NCBI GenBank assembly: GCA_026692845.1
Contig: JAPLNM010000034.1
Location: 62,001 to 126,000 of the forward strand
Reading direction: 5' to 3'
Source of the DNA: Planctomycetota bacterium
GTDB taxonomy: Bacteria > Planctomycetota > Planctomycetia > Pirellulales > Pirellulaceae
DNA: 64,000 nucleotides
The notes below the pieces were generated by a model that saw only the letters and a program-made list of their open reading frames with translations, ran no database searches and was not told the DNA's origin. The position numbers and the translations under genes are program-made. Positions within the stretch are counted from its first letter, which is position 1; each line of letters opens with the position of its first letter. This document shows positions 33,053 to 43,542 of this stretch, one piece after another.

Positions 33053-35986
33053 TCAAGCGAAATCCAGCGGCGATCGCCAAAGATCCCGCAGATGCGTCCA
33101 AGCAAGATCGATCAGCTTTTGGCCATCGGATTGAATGCAGACCATGGGACCTGAATCGACCGCGCCGATGCGCTCGACGGGCAACTCGCTCATGAGACTC
33201 TCAAAGGCTTGGACCTGCGCCGAGGGGACCTCGACGAGCAAGCGGCTGTTGGACTCAGAAAACAACGCCACGCTCGGATCGACAAAGTTCGATGCTCGGT
33301 ACAAGGTAAGATCGACCTCGACCCCCAGTTCCCCTGCAAAGGCCATCTCGCTGAGCGCCACGGCAAGGCCTCCTTCGCTCAGGTCATGGCAAGAGACTAT
33401 GTGCCGCTTGACGATCGCTTGATGAACCCTCTGGTAACACCGCATCGCAAGGGACGCATCGACAATGGGAACCGCTCCGCCGTCTTTGCCTAAAAGCATC
33501 GCCGCGTGGGAACCACCCAGTTCGTTGCGAGTCACCCCGATCAAATAAAGGGAATTGCCCGCTTGCTTCAAATCCATCGTCACGGCTTGACTCGCATCAT
33601 CGATCTGCCCGATGGCGCTGATGAGCAACGAACAAGGAATCGCAAGCGACTTTTTCTTGCCCTGCGAGTCGAACCAAGTGAACTCATTGTTGAGGCTGTC
33701 CTTGCCGCTAATGAATGGCGTTTTCCACTCGATCGCTAGGTCATAGCACGCGATCGCGGCGCGGACCAAAGAACCGAGCGTCTCGGGTCGATCGGTGTTG
33801 CCCCAGCAAAAATTATCCAGAATCGCAAGCCGATCGGGCTTGGCTCCCACGCAAATGGCATTGCGGACCGCTTCATCAATCGCACTCGTGGCCATGTGAT
33901 AAGGATCCAGATCACCAAAGCGAGGGTTCATCCCGCAGGCAAGCACGAGGGCTCGTCGCGACTCAAGCTTGGGTCGAACAACCGACGCGTCGCTTGGCCC
34001 CATACAGGACGGACCCACCAAAGGCTTGACCACCGAGCCACCTTGCACCTCGTGATCGTACTGGCGGATGATCCAGTGCTTGCTGGCTATCGTTGGGTGC
34101 GACAAGATTTTCTCGAGCAAGCTTTCGATCGCAGTGCGATCCATCGGCCCGAGCTCGCAGGGCTTGGGTGCCTTTGGCTCATAGACGGCTTGCCGAACCA
34201 CCGGCGGTCTGCCCGAATGCAAAAATTCCATCGACAACGAACCGACCTCGGTCTGCTGGTACATCAAGCGAAGGTTACCCGTCGGCACGAACTTGCCGAT
34301 GACGGCAAGCTCGACGTCTTCCTTGCGGCAAAGCTGCTCGAAGCGTTCGAGATGGACCGGCGGGACGGCCAAGACCATCCGCTCCTGCGCTTCGCTAATC
34401 CAAATTTCGGTGTAGCTGAGTCCCTGGTATTTCACAGGAGCCCGATCGAGCCACACCTCGGCGCCGAGCTCCTCACCCATCTCGCCGACGGCGCTGCTAA
34501 AGCCCCCTGCCCCGCAGTCGGTCACCGCGTTGTACAAACCTTCATCCCGAGCCTGTAGCAGCACATCGAGAACCATCTTCTCGGTAATCGCATTTCCGAT
34601 TTGAACCGATCCGCCAGAGATCGATTCGCTCTGGCTTGTCAACTCCACCGAACTGAATGTCGCCCCGTGGATCCCGTCGCGGCCGGTGCGCCCACCGATA
34701 GCCACGATCCAATCGCCCGATTTGGGCTCCTTGTCGACCTTGTCGACCGGTAACAACCCTGCGTTGCCGCAATAAACCAATGGATTCCCCAAATACCGGT
34801 CGTCAAAATAAACCGCACCATTGACCGTCGGAATCCCCATGCGATTGCCGTAATCTCGAACCCCCGCTACGACTCCATTGATCACGCGCCGAGGGTGCAA
34901 CACTCCAGGGGGGAGTTCGTCGGGCGGGAAATTCGGAGATGCAAAACAAAATACGTCGGTACTGCAAATCGGCTTGGCTCCCAATCCGGTACCCAACGGA
35001 TCTCGGATCACTCCTCCAAGACCCGTGTTGGCCCCTCCATAAGGTTCGATCGCCGAGGGATGGTTATGTGTCTCGACTTTAAAAACAACATGGTGCTGAT
35101 CATCGAAAGCGACGACCCCTGCGTTGTCCTTGAAGACGCTGATGCACCAATCGTCGGCTCCGAGATCCTGACGAATCTGCTTGGTCGCAGCGAATATCGT
35201 CTCTTTAAGCATGCTGGTGAATTGACGTGTCCCATGCTCGTCTCGGTATTGGATCCGGCCACCAAGTGTCTTGTGACTGCAGTGCTCACTCCAGGTTTGC
35301 GCGATCGTCTCGAGCTCGATGTCCGTCGGATCTTTTCCCAAACCTCGGTAGTAGTTCTGGATCGTCTGCATCTCAGGCAACGAAAAGTACAGTTGCCCGG
35401 ATTTGCTTAACTCCATAAGCTCAATGTCGCTGAGCCGATCGATCGGAACCTTGGTCAATTGCAAGCTGTAAGGGGATCCTATCGAGAGCTTGTCGAGCCT
35501 CAGCGGACCCTGGATTACCTGCTCGATCGAATCGTTCGATAGTACCCGGTTGGCCAACCGGGTGATCACTTGAGGGTCCGCGGCCCCCTCCCCTCGAATC
35601 CAGTACTTTCGAAACGTGCGAACTTCCTCGACCGAGAAATCAAGCCCCTTGAGCATCGCCAAGGTGCTCTGCGCCACCGGATCCATCACGCCGGGTTTGA
35701 GCAAGACATGCACGCAATGGAACGGTCCGCCGGAAGGCTCCGAAGCAAGCGCCGCCGATCCGACGAGTCCGGTTTCGATACGCTGGGCAATCGGATCGGC
35801 CAGGTAGTCTCGGGCCATGCGAGCTACGCTCAAGGCATCGAGCGAGCCTTGAACCAAGAACCCATGAATTCCCTGGACCTGCAGTCGATGCAAGATGCCC
35901 AGCTCGCGGGCCGCCGATTCGGCTCCATTGCCCAAAGAGTCCGGCTGACCGTCAGCCGGACGAATGTCGACTTGCCACAGATTCAC
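33053..35986 (-). CDS. purL: Phosphoribosylformylglycinamidine synthase, PurL (with PurS-like N-terminus)
   Basis: About 977 residues from a GTG at 35986 (VNLWQVDIRP). The core is PurL: 'LETIAQTWSEHCSHKTLGGR', 'VFKVETHNHPSAIEPYGGAN', 'CGAGGFSSAVGEMGEELGAE', 'AYDLAIEWKTPFISGKDSLN' as pieces, and 'SCHDLSEGGLAVALSEMAFA'. It converts FGAR to FGAM in purine synthesis using ATP and glutamine-derived ammonia. It is longer than the roughly 740 residues of small PurL; the first 200 residues look like two PurS-like units ('FLVQGSLDALSVARMARDYL', 'VLLKPGVMDPVAQSTLAMLK'). It lacks the C-terminal glutaminase of the 1300-residue type, so a separate PurQ is expected. The ORF overlaps tyrA by 35 bp. Confidence 0.95.
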   Translation of the reverse strand: MNLWQVDIRPADGQPDSLGNGAESAARELGILHRLQVQGIHGFLVQGSLDALSVARMARDYLADPIAQRIETGLVGSAALASEPSGGPFHCVHVLLKPGVMDPVAQSTLAMLKGLDFSVEEVRTFRKYWIRGEGAADPQVITRLANRVLSNDSIEQVIQGPLRLDKLSIGSPYSLQLTKVPIDRLSDIELMELSKSGQLYFSLPEMQTIQNYYRGLGKDPTDIELETIAQTWSEHCSHKTLGGRIQYRDEHGTRQFTSMLKETIFAATKQIRQDLGADDWCISVFKDNAGVVAFDDQHHVVFKVETHNHPSAIEPYGGANTGLGGVIRDPLGTGLGAKPICSTDVFCFASPNFPPDELPPGVLHPRRVINGVVAGVRDYGNRMGIPTVNGAVYFDDRYLGNPLVYCGNAGLLPVDKVDKEPKSGDWIVAIGGRTGRDGIHGATFSSVELTSQSESISGGSVQIGNAITEKMVLDVLLQARDEGLYNAVTDCGAGGFSSAVGEMGEELGAEVWLDRAPVKYQGLSYTEIWISEAQERMVLAVPPVHLERFEQLCRKEDVELAVIGKFVPTGNLRLMYQQTEVGSLSMEFLHSGRPPVVRQAVYEPKAPKPCELGPMDRTAIESLLEKILSHPTIASKHWIIRQYDHEVQGGSVVKPLVGPSCMGPSDASVVRPKLESRRALVLACGMNPRFGDLDPYHMATSAIDEAVRNAICVGAKPDRLAILDNFCWGNTDRPETLGSLVRAAIACYDLAIEWKTPFISGKDSLNNEFTWFDSQGKKKSLAIPCSLLISAIGQIDDASQAVTMDLKQAGNSLYLIGVTRNELGGSHAAMLLGKDGGAVPIVDASLAMRCYQRVHQAIVKRHIVSCHDLSEGGLAVALSEMAFAGELGVEVDLTLYRASNFVDPSVALFSESNSRLLVEVPSAQVQAFESLMSELPVERIGAVDSGPMVCIQSDGQKLIDLAWTHLRDLWRSPLDFA

Positions 35987-36806
35987 GTGTCGTTTTTCCC
36001 GATTGCAGAAGTTCCTCGATTCGGTCGAAATCCGATCCCTCGAGCGCCTCGATCCAAGTTTCACAGATTGTGGCAAACTTCTTCAATGCGTGTAGGGCTG
36101 GTGCTTGGTTTTCCTCAAGGATCTGTCGCCACAATTGAGGATTACTTCCGGCGATACGGGTCGAATCCAACCAGCCTTTCCCCACAAAAGGCAGGATTTC
36201 ATGCGGGGTCGAAAACGCCAATGCCGAGGCCACGACGTGAGGCAAGTGGCTGGAAATTGCTAAAGCTTGATCGTGCGACGCAGCATCGAGCAAAGTAATC
36301 TTAGAACCCATCGCTTCCCAAAACCGAGACATACGCGTCACAAGCTCCGGGCAGGTCGCCTCCGTCGGGGTCAAAACCACCAGAGCACTGTCCAAAAGCG
36401 TCCCGGTTGCGTGCTCGACCCCGCTGTGGTGACCACCAGCTATCGGATGACTTCCCAAGAACTGACGATCCGAAAGCCTCCCGCAGGCAGCCTTGATGAT
36501 CGTATGCTTGGTGCTCCCAACATCAGTCAACATCGCATCGGGCAATGCGACCTTCGAGGCAATGTCCAACGAATCGACAATCGACTGGATCGGGACGCAC
36601 GCAATCACCAAATCGGCATCCTTGGCACCGACCAAAATATCGTCCGTGGCCTCATCGATCGCCCCACGCCGTATCGCAGCATCCAATCGGCTCGTCGTGC
36701 GACCAACCCCCACGACATGCTTGGCCAAGCGTTTGCGATGGAGTGCCAACCCAATCGAGCCACCCAGGAGTCCTACCCCAATGATGCATACGCGTTGAAG
36801 AATCAT
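35952..36806 (-). CDS. tyrA: Prephenate/arogenate dehydrogenase
   Basis: About 284 residues from ATG 36806 (MILQRVCIIGVGLLGGS), choosing ATG over an upstream TTG. The NAD motif is GVGLLGGSIG. Family blocks follow: 'ADLVIACVPIQSIVDSL', 'LTDVGSTKHTII', 'FLGSHPIAGGHHSGVEHATG' with the catalytic-type His, 'SHLPHVVASALAF', and 'GKGWLDSTRIAGSNPQLWRQI'. It oxidatively decarboxylates prephenate (or arogenate) in tyrosine synthesis. There is no ACT or chorismate mutase domain, so feedback control must be elsewhere. Its 3' end overlaps purL by 35 bp. proC lies 75 bp upstream on the same strand. Confidence 0.93.
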   Translation of the reverse strand: MILQRVCIIGVGLLGGSIGLALHRKRLAKHVVGVGRTTSRLDAAIRRGAIDEATDDILVGAKDADLVIACVPIQSIVDSLDIASKVALPDAMLTDVGSTKHTIIKAACGRLSDRQFLGSHPIAGGHHSGVEHATGTLLDSALVVLTPTEATCPELVTRMSRFWEAMGSKITLLDAASHDQALAISSHLPHVVASALAFSTPHEILPFVGKGWLDSTRIAGSNPQLWRQILEENQAPALHALKKFATICETWIEALEGSDFDRIEELLQSGKTTRESVASRHSSG

Positions 36807-36881
36807 GACAATCGGCAATCGTCGGGGTGAAGCGTTTGGAGGGTTGATCCGAAATCGGCTCCGGATTCAATACCCAGTTTA

Positions 36882-37715
36882 CTAAGAATTTTCCGTTTTG
36901 CGTACCGGACTAGCCAATTCTCTCGATCGCCGTGTGGCCGCTAATACCGCCGCAATCACCTTCCCGCGAAACGCTCCGTCTTCAAGCGTCTTCAAAGCCT
37001 CAATCGTCGTACCGGCCGGACTCGTGACCTGCTCGCGAAGAATCGCCGGGTGAATCTTCGTCTGCTGGACCATCGCCGCTGCGCCCAGGACTGTCTGCGT
37101 GGCCAACTCCAATGCGACCTCTCGACTCAATCCGCTGGCAACTCCCCCGTCACTCATCGCTTCGATCATCATCAACACATAAGCCGGTCCGGATCCCGAT
37201 ACCCCCGTGACCCCATGCAACTGATCGTCCGTGACGTGAACCACCGTACCTACCGACCGAAAGACTCGGTCGGTCCAGTCTCGATCCTCCTGTCCTATGC
37301 CTCCACCATGCGCAATTCCACTAGCGCCCTGAAGGCACTGACACGGAGTGTTGGGCATGACTCGGGTGATCCGCTCGGTGCGAAACCACAGTGTCAGTTT
37401 TGCTAATGGAATCCCGGCTGCGATCGAAATCAAGTGATGGTGCGGCGTGGTATGCGGCGCCAAACCCATAGCGATCCCCTCGAGCACCTGCGGCTTGACG
37501 GCCAAGATCAGACGGTGGCAGCGATCGAACAACTCGCTTGCCGACGCGGCTAGAAAGGCCTCGGGATAAAGCTGCCGGAGCTTGGCTGCCTGCTGGGCAT
37601 TCGGCTCGTAAAATGCAATCGTTTCGCAGGAGGCAGCCTTGGAGTGTAGGACTCCCTTGGCGATGGCGGTGGCCATCTGACCACCCCCCAAAAAACCGAA
37701 TTCAAATTCGTTCAC
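36882..37715 (-). CDS. proC: Pyrroline-5-carboxylate reductase
   Basis: 277 residues, starting at a GTG (37715). The Rossmann entry is GFLGGGQMATAIAKG, followed by 'ILAVKPQVLEGIAMGL', 'ISIAAGIPLAKL', 'ITRVMPNTPCQCLQGASGIA', and the C-terminal signature 'HGVTGVSGSGPAYVLMMIEA' with 'LREQVTSPAGTTIEALKTLE'. It reduces pyrroline-5-carboxylate to proline with NAD(P)H. Length and motif order are normal. It heads a proC-tyrA-purL run on the minus strand. Confidence 0.96.
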   Translation of the reverse strand: MNEFEFGFLGGGQMATAIAKGVLHSKAASCETIAFYEPNAQQAAKLRQLYPEAFLAASASELFDRCHRLILAVKPQVLEGIAMGLAPHTTPHHHLISIAAGIPLAKLTLWFRTERITRVMPNTPCQCLQGASGIAHGGGIGQEDRDWTDRVFRSVGTVVHVTDDQLHGVTGVSGSGPAYVLMMIEAMSDGGVASGLSREVALELATQTVLGAAAMVQQTKIHPAILREQVTSPAGTTIEALKTLEDGAFRGKVIAAVLAATRRSRELASPVRKTENS

Positions 37716-37777
37716 AATTGGCTCGCCGGTGGGATTTGAAAAACCGCGCCAAACCCATCGGGCGCATCAAAGCCCTC

Positions 37778-39646
37778 CTAGTATCGGTACTGAAGACCGT
37801 AGTTCAAGCTGTGCAAGGAAAAATTGCTCTCTTGCAACGTAAATCGCGGTCGCGTCGGATTGGCACTATCAAGGTCCGCCACCGTGTCGATTTGTTCCCC
37901 AGCCCTGGCCACCTTAGGCAATCCGAGGTAAGTATACCCGAGGGTGGCTTCCAAATTTTGTGTCAATCGGTACCCAAGCGTCACGTTGGCCTCTGGAGAA
38001 AACCCAAACGTATTTGACGAATAAACTCCGCTCGCAGGACCTCTGGCTAGGAGTCCATTGTTGGTCGCCACTGCGCTGCCCACCTTTTGAAACCCTGCAA
38101 TCGTCACATCGCGCTGCATGTCCCCAAGTCCGAGCTTGAACAGACTCCCAAGACTCCAGCGCGGAGAGTAAACCATCCTCGATAGGCCCAGCGTCGCTCC
38201 CTGGAACTGATTGACGGTCCTGAATTGATCGCGCAATTCCAAGAGGGTCGTCGAACCGGTAGGAAGGGTCGTCGAATGCACATCGATCGAATCGGTAAGC
38301 CTCGCGTTTTGATATCCGACGAGCCAATCGGTGGTCGAATCGCCGTTCCTCAACCATTGCCTCTTGAAAAGGATGTCGCCACCCTGGACCTCCGAAAATG
38401 CATGCGCCAAAACCGAGCCGTTCGAGATCCCGGGCTCTTTGATCGACAAGGAATCCTGGACAATCGGATTGACCGATCCGTCTTGATAAGGTCTTACGAT
38501 CGACGTGGCCGAAGAGGTCGGACTATCGAAGGTCAACGATTGGGAACCGGCATCAAAGAACCGAAATTGCAATGTATTGCAATGGGCGATCCCGAATAAC
38601 CAACCGAACTCCCCGCGGACCCCTTGGACGCTCTGGTCGAGATTCTTCGTTCCGCCAAACAGATCGGTCGAACCGGGCACACCAATCTCTGCGGTGCGAA
38701 CCAACGATGGAATGCTTTGACCACTTGGAAAAAACGTGGCTGCCTCAAGCCTCGCTGTGATTCGATCGCATCGAAACAAAGGCGGAATGCCGATGCGGAT
38801 GTTCAATGTGGGATAGCCCGGGCCGCATTCGGAACAAGCCGGATCGCCGCAAGTCGAGTGGAGGTTTGGGTATCCCATGGGTTCCTCCACGACATAACCT
38901 TCCGAGTAGGAGTTACCTTCCGAGTAGGATTCCATCTCAGGCGGATCGATCACCGTGCTGCTTGTAGGTGGTTGGATAGCAATGGTCTGATCGGAAACAA
39001 TCTGATCGGAAATAACACGTGCAGGAGTCACACGTTTGATCACATTCCCGGCGTTGGCAGGCACTTGTCTGGTTGCAACAGGATGCGACGCAAGTGCGAT
39101 CGGCGGTTGGGGCAATCCAGTATCCAACCTGCTTTCGACTTGCGATTGTGTTTCAAATTTTGCTTGGGCAACCTCGGTCACAACGGGTCGATTGACTGCG
39201 GGTCGATTGACTGCGGGTCGATTGACTGCGGGTCGATTGACTGCGGGTCGATTGACTGCGGGTCGATTGGATGTTGCGTTGGCGGCCAAAACCTTCGGAT
39301 GCGATTCGGGTTGTACGTTGCTTGATAGCCGCGTTAGATCTTGCGAGGCTTGGTCGTCAGATATCGATTCCAGACTACGTTGGGCTTTGGGCGCCGACGG
39401 AGAGGCTTCCCATTGCCTTTTTTCACGGAGCGCGTTGTTCGATGATCGGGGAACTTTGGCCGAGGTGGCTTGTGGATAGTAATCCCGGGGGGCTTGGCGA
39501 CCGGTGCGGAGCTGCGCATGGGCAGCGGAGTCCAGGCACAGTGGAGATACGCAAGCCACAGCCAGGAGAGCTTGGATCCCGCGTCGGATGGTTTTGTAAA
39601 CTTGTTTTTTGGGAGTGTTATTCGAAAAAACGATCGAGCGACCCAT
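37778..39646 (-). CDS. BBP7-like outer membrane beta-barrel protein
   Basis: About 622 residues from ATG 39646 (MGRSIVFSNN). A signal peptide follows (IQALLAVACVSPLCL, then AHAQL). The first half is low-complexity: six near-identical NRPAV pentads, then Ser/Thr/Val-rich text and a Cys cluster (CGDPACSECGPGYPTLN). The second half, from about 300, has alternating aromatic strands ending in 'QESNFSLHSLNYGLQYRY', with a C-terminal Tyr-Arg-Tyr as in barrel proteins. This matches the planctomycete BBP7 beta-barrel family. The function is unknown beyond envelope localisation. It is the last minus-strand gene before a long intergenic region. Confidence 0.82.
   Translation of the reverse strand: MGRSIVFSNNTPKKQVYKTIRRGIQALLAVACVSPLCLDSAAHAQLRTGRQAPRDYYPQATSAKVPRSSNNALREKRQWEASPSAPKAQRSLESISDDQASQDLTRLSSNVQPESHPKVLAANATSNRPAVNRPAVNRPAVNRPAVNRPAVNRPVVTEVAQAKFETQSQVESRLDTGLPQPPIALASHPVATRQVPANAGNVIKRVTPARVISDQIVSDQTIAIQPPTSSTVIDPPEMESYSEGNSYSEGYVVEEPMGYPNLHSTCGDPACSECGPGYPTLNIRIGIPPLFRCDRITARLEAATFFPSGQSIPSLVRTAEIGVPGSTDLFGGTKNLDQSVQGVRGEFGWLFGIAHCNTLQFRFFDAGSQSLTFDSPTSSATSIVRPYQDGSVNPIVQDSLSIKEPGISNGSVLAHAFSEVQGGDILFKRQWLRNGDSTTDWLVGYQNARLTDSIDVHSTTLPTGSTTLLELRDQFRTVNQFQGATLGLSRMVYSPRWSLGSLFKLGLGDMQRDVTIAGFQKVGSAVATNNGLLARGPASGVYSSNTFGFSPEANVTLGYRLTQNLEATLGYTYLGLPKVARAGEQIDTVADLDSANPTRPRFTLQESNFSLHSLNYGLQYRY
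39186..39270. repeat. 15-bp tandem repeat encoding NRPAV pentads
   Basis: GGGTCGATTGACTGC recurs without change five to six times inside the BBP7-like gene. The near-perfect identity shows recent expansion or ongoing homogenisation, and the period of 15 preserves the frame. Confidence 0.95.
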
Positions 39647-40470
39647 CGCGATAATCCTTTGATAGCATTCCAATCGATCCAATAAGACCGAGACTTACGT
39701 AGATCTAGGGATCGGAAGGGTGCGGTTGTAGGGATTAGGCAAACTTGGCCGATTTTTTCGGTTAAGTGGGATTTTCAGCGCTGGCGCGATCGAATCTGTT
39801 GCAAATCGCTCACAGTTTCCCGTTTATCGATCGATTCACGGCTCCGTTTTTTCCGAGCCAAACAAGTCGCTCAAGGTAACCTGTTTGGTCACGAGTTGTT
39901 CGGAGTATCGATTGGCTGTGACTCCGTAGGGGGTGATCATGGTTAGAAAGAGCGTTTGGTGTCGGCCTGAACATTCGCGGAAGACACGGATTTTTCGAGC
40001 TAGCGACTCGACTGACAGCGATTTGCTCCCCTGGCTGTTTCCTTTGCGTCCTTTGCGCCTTTGCGAGAGACTCTTCAGCCCTGTCGCCAACCAACACCGC
40101 CAAGAAGAGGTTTCTCGCCAAGGCGCCAAGCTCGCAAAGGATCGGACCCTGTCGGTAGTGGATCTTGCCGTAGCGTCGGTGAAGCGACTTTGCCGCGCAA
40201 CCCCCTGTTTCCATTGAGAAAACAACGCTGTTTTGCAGTGAATAGGGCACGATTCGAACTATCTGTGTGATGTTTTGAATCGCGGGAACTGCGAGAATAG
40301 CGCAAGAGCGCCAATCGCCCAACCTAAAAGTTGCCACGCCCTTCGGCATCCGGTATCGTTATGGAAATACGACGGACGGCTCGATTGATAAGCTGCATAG
40401 TGGAAATGCCTACAAGTTTTAGATCGTTCCGCCTTGGTCTAGGTTCTGCTTCAAAAACGTGAGTAACGCC
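39647..40470. other. Long intergenic region with repeat element R2
   Basis: No gene is supported. The only long frame, 39810-40349 on the minus strand, is read through a dispersed repeat and has no protein character. Apart from R2 copy 1 nothing else was recognised. Confidence 0.6.
40013..40146. repeat. Dispersed repeat R2, copy 1
   Basis: The core CTGGCTGTTTCCTTTGCG, then TCCTTTGCGCCTTTGCG, is shared with 46711-46826 and 51124-51192. Here an inverted counterpart (GGCGCCAAGCTCGCAAAGGA at 40122-40141) follows the core, so the copy can fold on itself. Confidence 0.85.
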
Positions 40471-43395
40471 ATGGATTCCTTGATCTCTCCAAGACTACTC
40501 TTTCGGTCGATTGGGATTTTTCTAATCATCATAGCGGTCATAGCGGTCTGGGTTGCTGTGGCGGCAGCACAGGGGCTTCCAGCAGAAGACGTGCCTGATT
40601 AGATACGAGGGCACGGTGAAGAACTTGAACTTCGACTCTCAGGGGAAGTCACCCGCAATGACGGTGAAAATGTCGATGGGGCTCAACTCCAGGTTAAGAT
40701 CAACTACGACAATCGAAGCTTCGAATCATTCGATCTCAAACTCGATAGCCAGAGATTCCAGGTATGGCTACCAGTCAATAAGTACCCTTGGTACAGCATC
40801 ACCGTGAGTGCAACGTGCCGCGATGGGGCACGTTGCACAAAAGCGATTGTTCGGCACGAACTCAGAGAACTCGTTGTTAATGGCATGAATCTGACAGTCC
40901 AACTCCCAAATCGACCGGTGACAGTTCGTGTAGAACATGATGGGAACGAAGTTGCCAATGCGACTGTCCAGGCCGTACTCTCCAATGCTCAAACGCTGAA
41001 ATTCAAGACCAACGAAAATGGACTTGCAAGGTTGAATCTGCTTGATGAAGAGAAACTATCGCAATTTACCGCATGGTCGCAAAATCAACTTATCGGGGGA
41101 TATCAATTTTTCCAAACACCAGTTCGCGATCCGCGAGCCAATTCGCATGTCATCTCGATGTACCAGTGCCGACCGTTTGAAGTCCACTTGAAAGACGCAA
41201 AAGGTCAGCCGATCGCTGGAGTCGAACTCGATTTGTTTGTTGCGACACCCAGCCCTGATTACAACTACCTTGGTTGGCCCGAGGATTTCAAAGTCGCAAC
41301 AAATCAAGAAGGCGTCGCCACCGTCGCTTGGTACCCGGACATGCAGGCTGCCCATTGCTATGCTGAAATATCGGACAAGCTTTGGATCATAGAATCCAGC
41401 CAGCTTGGTAGAGACAAGCTCGATGTGATTGCCAGACGTGCTGTCGAACGGAAAAAGATATCTGGCCACGTAATTGGAGATAGCAAATTCGCAGGTGGGT
41501 TCAGTGTCAAGTTGGGGAGCTTTCAGGCTGAACAGGAGGACAAAATCGATTATGTCTACAGCTTTTCCGATGCGGATGGAAACTTTTCCGCAGACGTACT
41601 TCCGGACGCAACGTATGCCGTTTTTTTGGAAGACAACAAGTGGGTAGCCAATGCGATCGACTCCATTCCCTTTGAGTCGAAGACTCAGCAGGGAAATCCT
41701 CTAGAGCTGTTTCTATCACCTGGTATCCCGGTCCGCATTACCTTGACCCAAGGAAGCAATCGCAATCCAATTTCACACGCCTGGGTCAACATTCAATCCC
41801 GCCACGAAATCAATTGGCATGAGGATGGTCGAGCGCAATCCGGATCGCTCGGCCGAGATACGAACGCCTATTCTAATTACACAGGGGTCATTGAGATACT
41901 GGTACCGGAAGGAGAGCTTCAAGCCAGTGTGTACCTACCTGACTGGCAAGCAAACCAAAAGATCGACGTGCGACGCGGGGGAAGCAACGAGATTCAATTT
42001 CACCGGAAAGTAGATCAGCGGGTCGAAGTCACCGGTAAGATCGTTCCGTGGAAAAAAGATCAGCAGCAAATCGCAGGTGCAACTTTGCACATCCGAGCGA
42101 TTGATGGTGAATCTGCCGATGAATTCCGATTCGTGGCAGACGAAGAAGGAAGCTTCCGAATCGAGACGAATGCAGCGAAACTTGGTGCCATTGCATACTC
42201 AGCAGATAAACGCTTCGGCGGCGCTTTGGTGATCAAGGAGTTCGCCAAACCCGCGCGTATTGAACTCCATCCCACGAAAAGCTTTTCCGGAAAAATCATC
42301 GACCAAGATGGCAATCCGGTTGCTAATCATTTGGTATGGGCCTCAATCTCAATTGAAGACGAACAGAAATCTGAAACCACTTTTCCGACGACCTTTTACC
42401 TACCGCGAATTGAGAGTCAAACCGACTCAGAGGGAAACTACCGATTCGATGGCTTACCCTGCCAGACCAGAATTCGGCTTGATACGAACACGTTGGAAAA
42501 TGATTCAAATCGCTCTGGATCCATCGACGAGGTTTACTATTTGCCTAATGACGAGCCTCGCAGTCAAGTCACGAAGATCGGTAAATCCACCAGCCGCAAC
42601 AAATCGCTTCTCCTGGCTGAGAGATTTGCATCGATGCTTCGTGACGCTCGTCTTGGCAGCTACCATTTAATGGTAATCAACTATGACAAATCAGAGGAGC
42701 CAAGCCGCGAGTTTGTCAATAAGTATCTGCTCGATTACTCGGAGCACATGGCAGTCGCTAGCTACATGCAACTTCCGGTCGACATCAAAGAATTATCAGA
42801 GGGGGAAAACAAGGCCTTAATCGATAGACTCGATTGGTCGAAGACAACCCAAGGCGTGTTCGTTTGTGCTTATGACATGGAGGGAACGGAGTTGGGGCGA
42901 ATCCGCATCGATCCACAGGCTCCCGATGCCGCAGTTGCCGCTTACCAATTCATCGAACGACATGGGCCAGCCCAACAGGACGCAGAAGCGAAATGGAACA
43001 ACGCTTTTCAGCAAGCGAAAGAGCAGAGCAAACACGTTTGGGTCAGAATAGGTGGACGATACTGTGGCCCTTGCTTTAAGCTAAGCAGGTGGATCGACGA
43101 TCATCGCGAGATTCTCGAGAAGGATTTTATTCTTCTTAAGATCGACAATGTCCGTGACTTGCATGGCAAGGCCATCGCCGAGCGATTGACGAAGGGGCGA
43201 TCGGTTGGAATCCCATTTCACGCAATTTTCGATGCGAATGAAAAACTGGTTGCCGACAGCTATGGTCCATTAGGCAACATCGGCTCTATTTCTGGACTAG
43301 AAGGAAAGCGGCATTTCAAGACGATGCTCGACGCGGGATGTTCCAAAATGACTCCGCAGGAGATTCAAATGTTGCTCGATTCCCTGAAAGACTAG
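40471..43395 (+). pseudogene. Secreted carboxypeptidase-regulatory/thioredoxin protein with in-frame TAG
   Basis: ATG 40471 starts a good signal or anchor peptide (RSIGIFLIIIAVIAVWVAVA, then AAAQGLPAEDVPD), interrupted by TAG at 40600-40602. The same frame then continues as clear protein (EELELRLSGEVTRNDGENVD) through to 43395, so the gene is one unit of about 974 codons with a single nonsense codon. The body has several carboxypeptidase-regulatory-like beta-sandwiches ('HLKDAKGQPIAGVELDLF', 'FSGKIIDQDGNPVANHLVWA'). The C-terminus, from about 42985, is a thioredoxin fold with CGPC encoded at 43063-43074. As drawn, the mature part could only be made from an internal start such as ATG 40888, without export. 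The TAG could be a real mutation or a sequencing error. Confidence 0.82.
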
Positions 43396-43542
43396 AAGTC
43401 AAAACCAAATCGGCCCCCTACGACGCTGCGTTTAGACTCCAGTAAGTAAAGAATCCCGGCCCGAAAAAAAACGACTTAGCCTGTGTACAATGCCTGTCTT
43501 GGTTGTTCACTTATTCCAATCCTCTTTCTAACCCAAATCCGC

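Noticed and set aside
39810-40349. 179-residue minus-strand frame
   Set aside because: It runs through repeat R2 and lacks signal, domain or sensible composition.
40553-40807. 84-residue frame over the TAG region
   Set aside because: It is out of phase with the interrupted gene, whose own frame reads as protein on both sides of the TAG.
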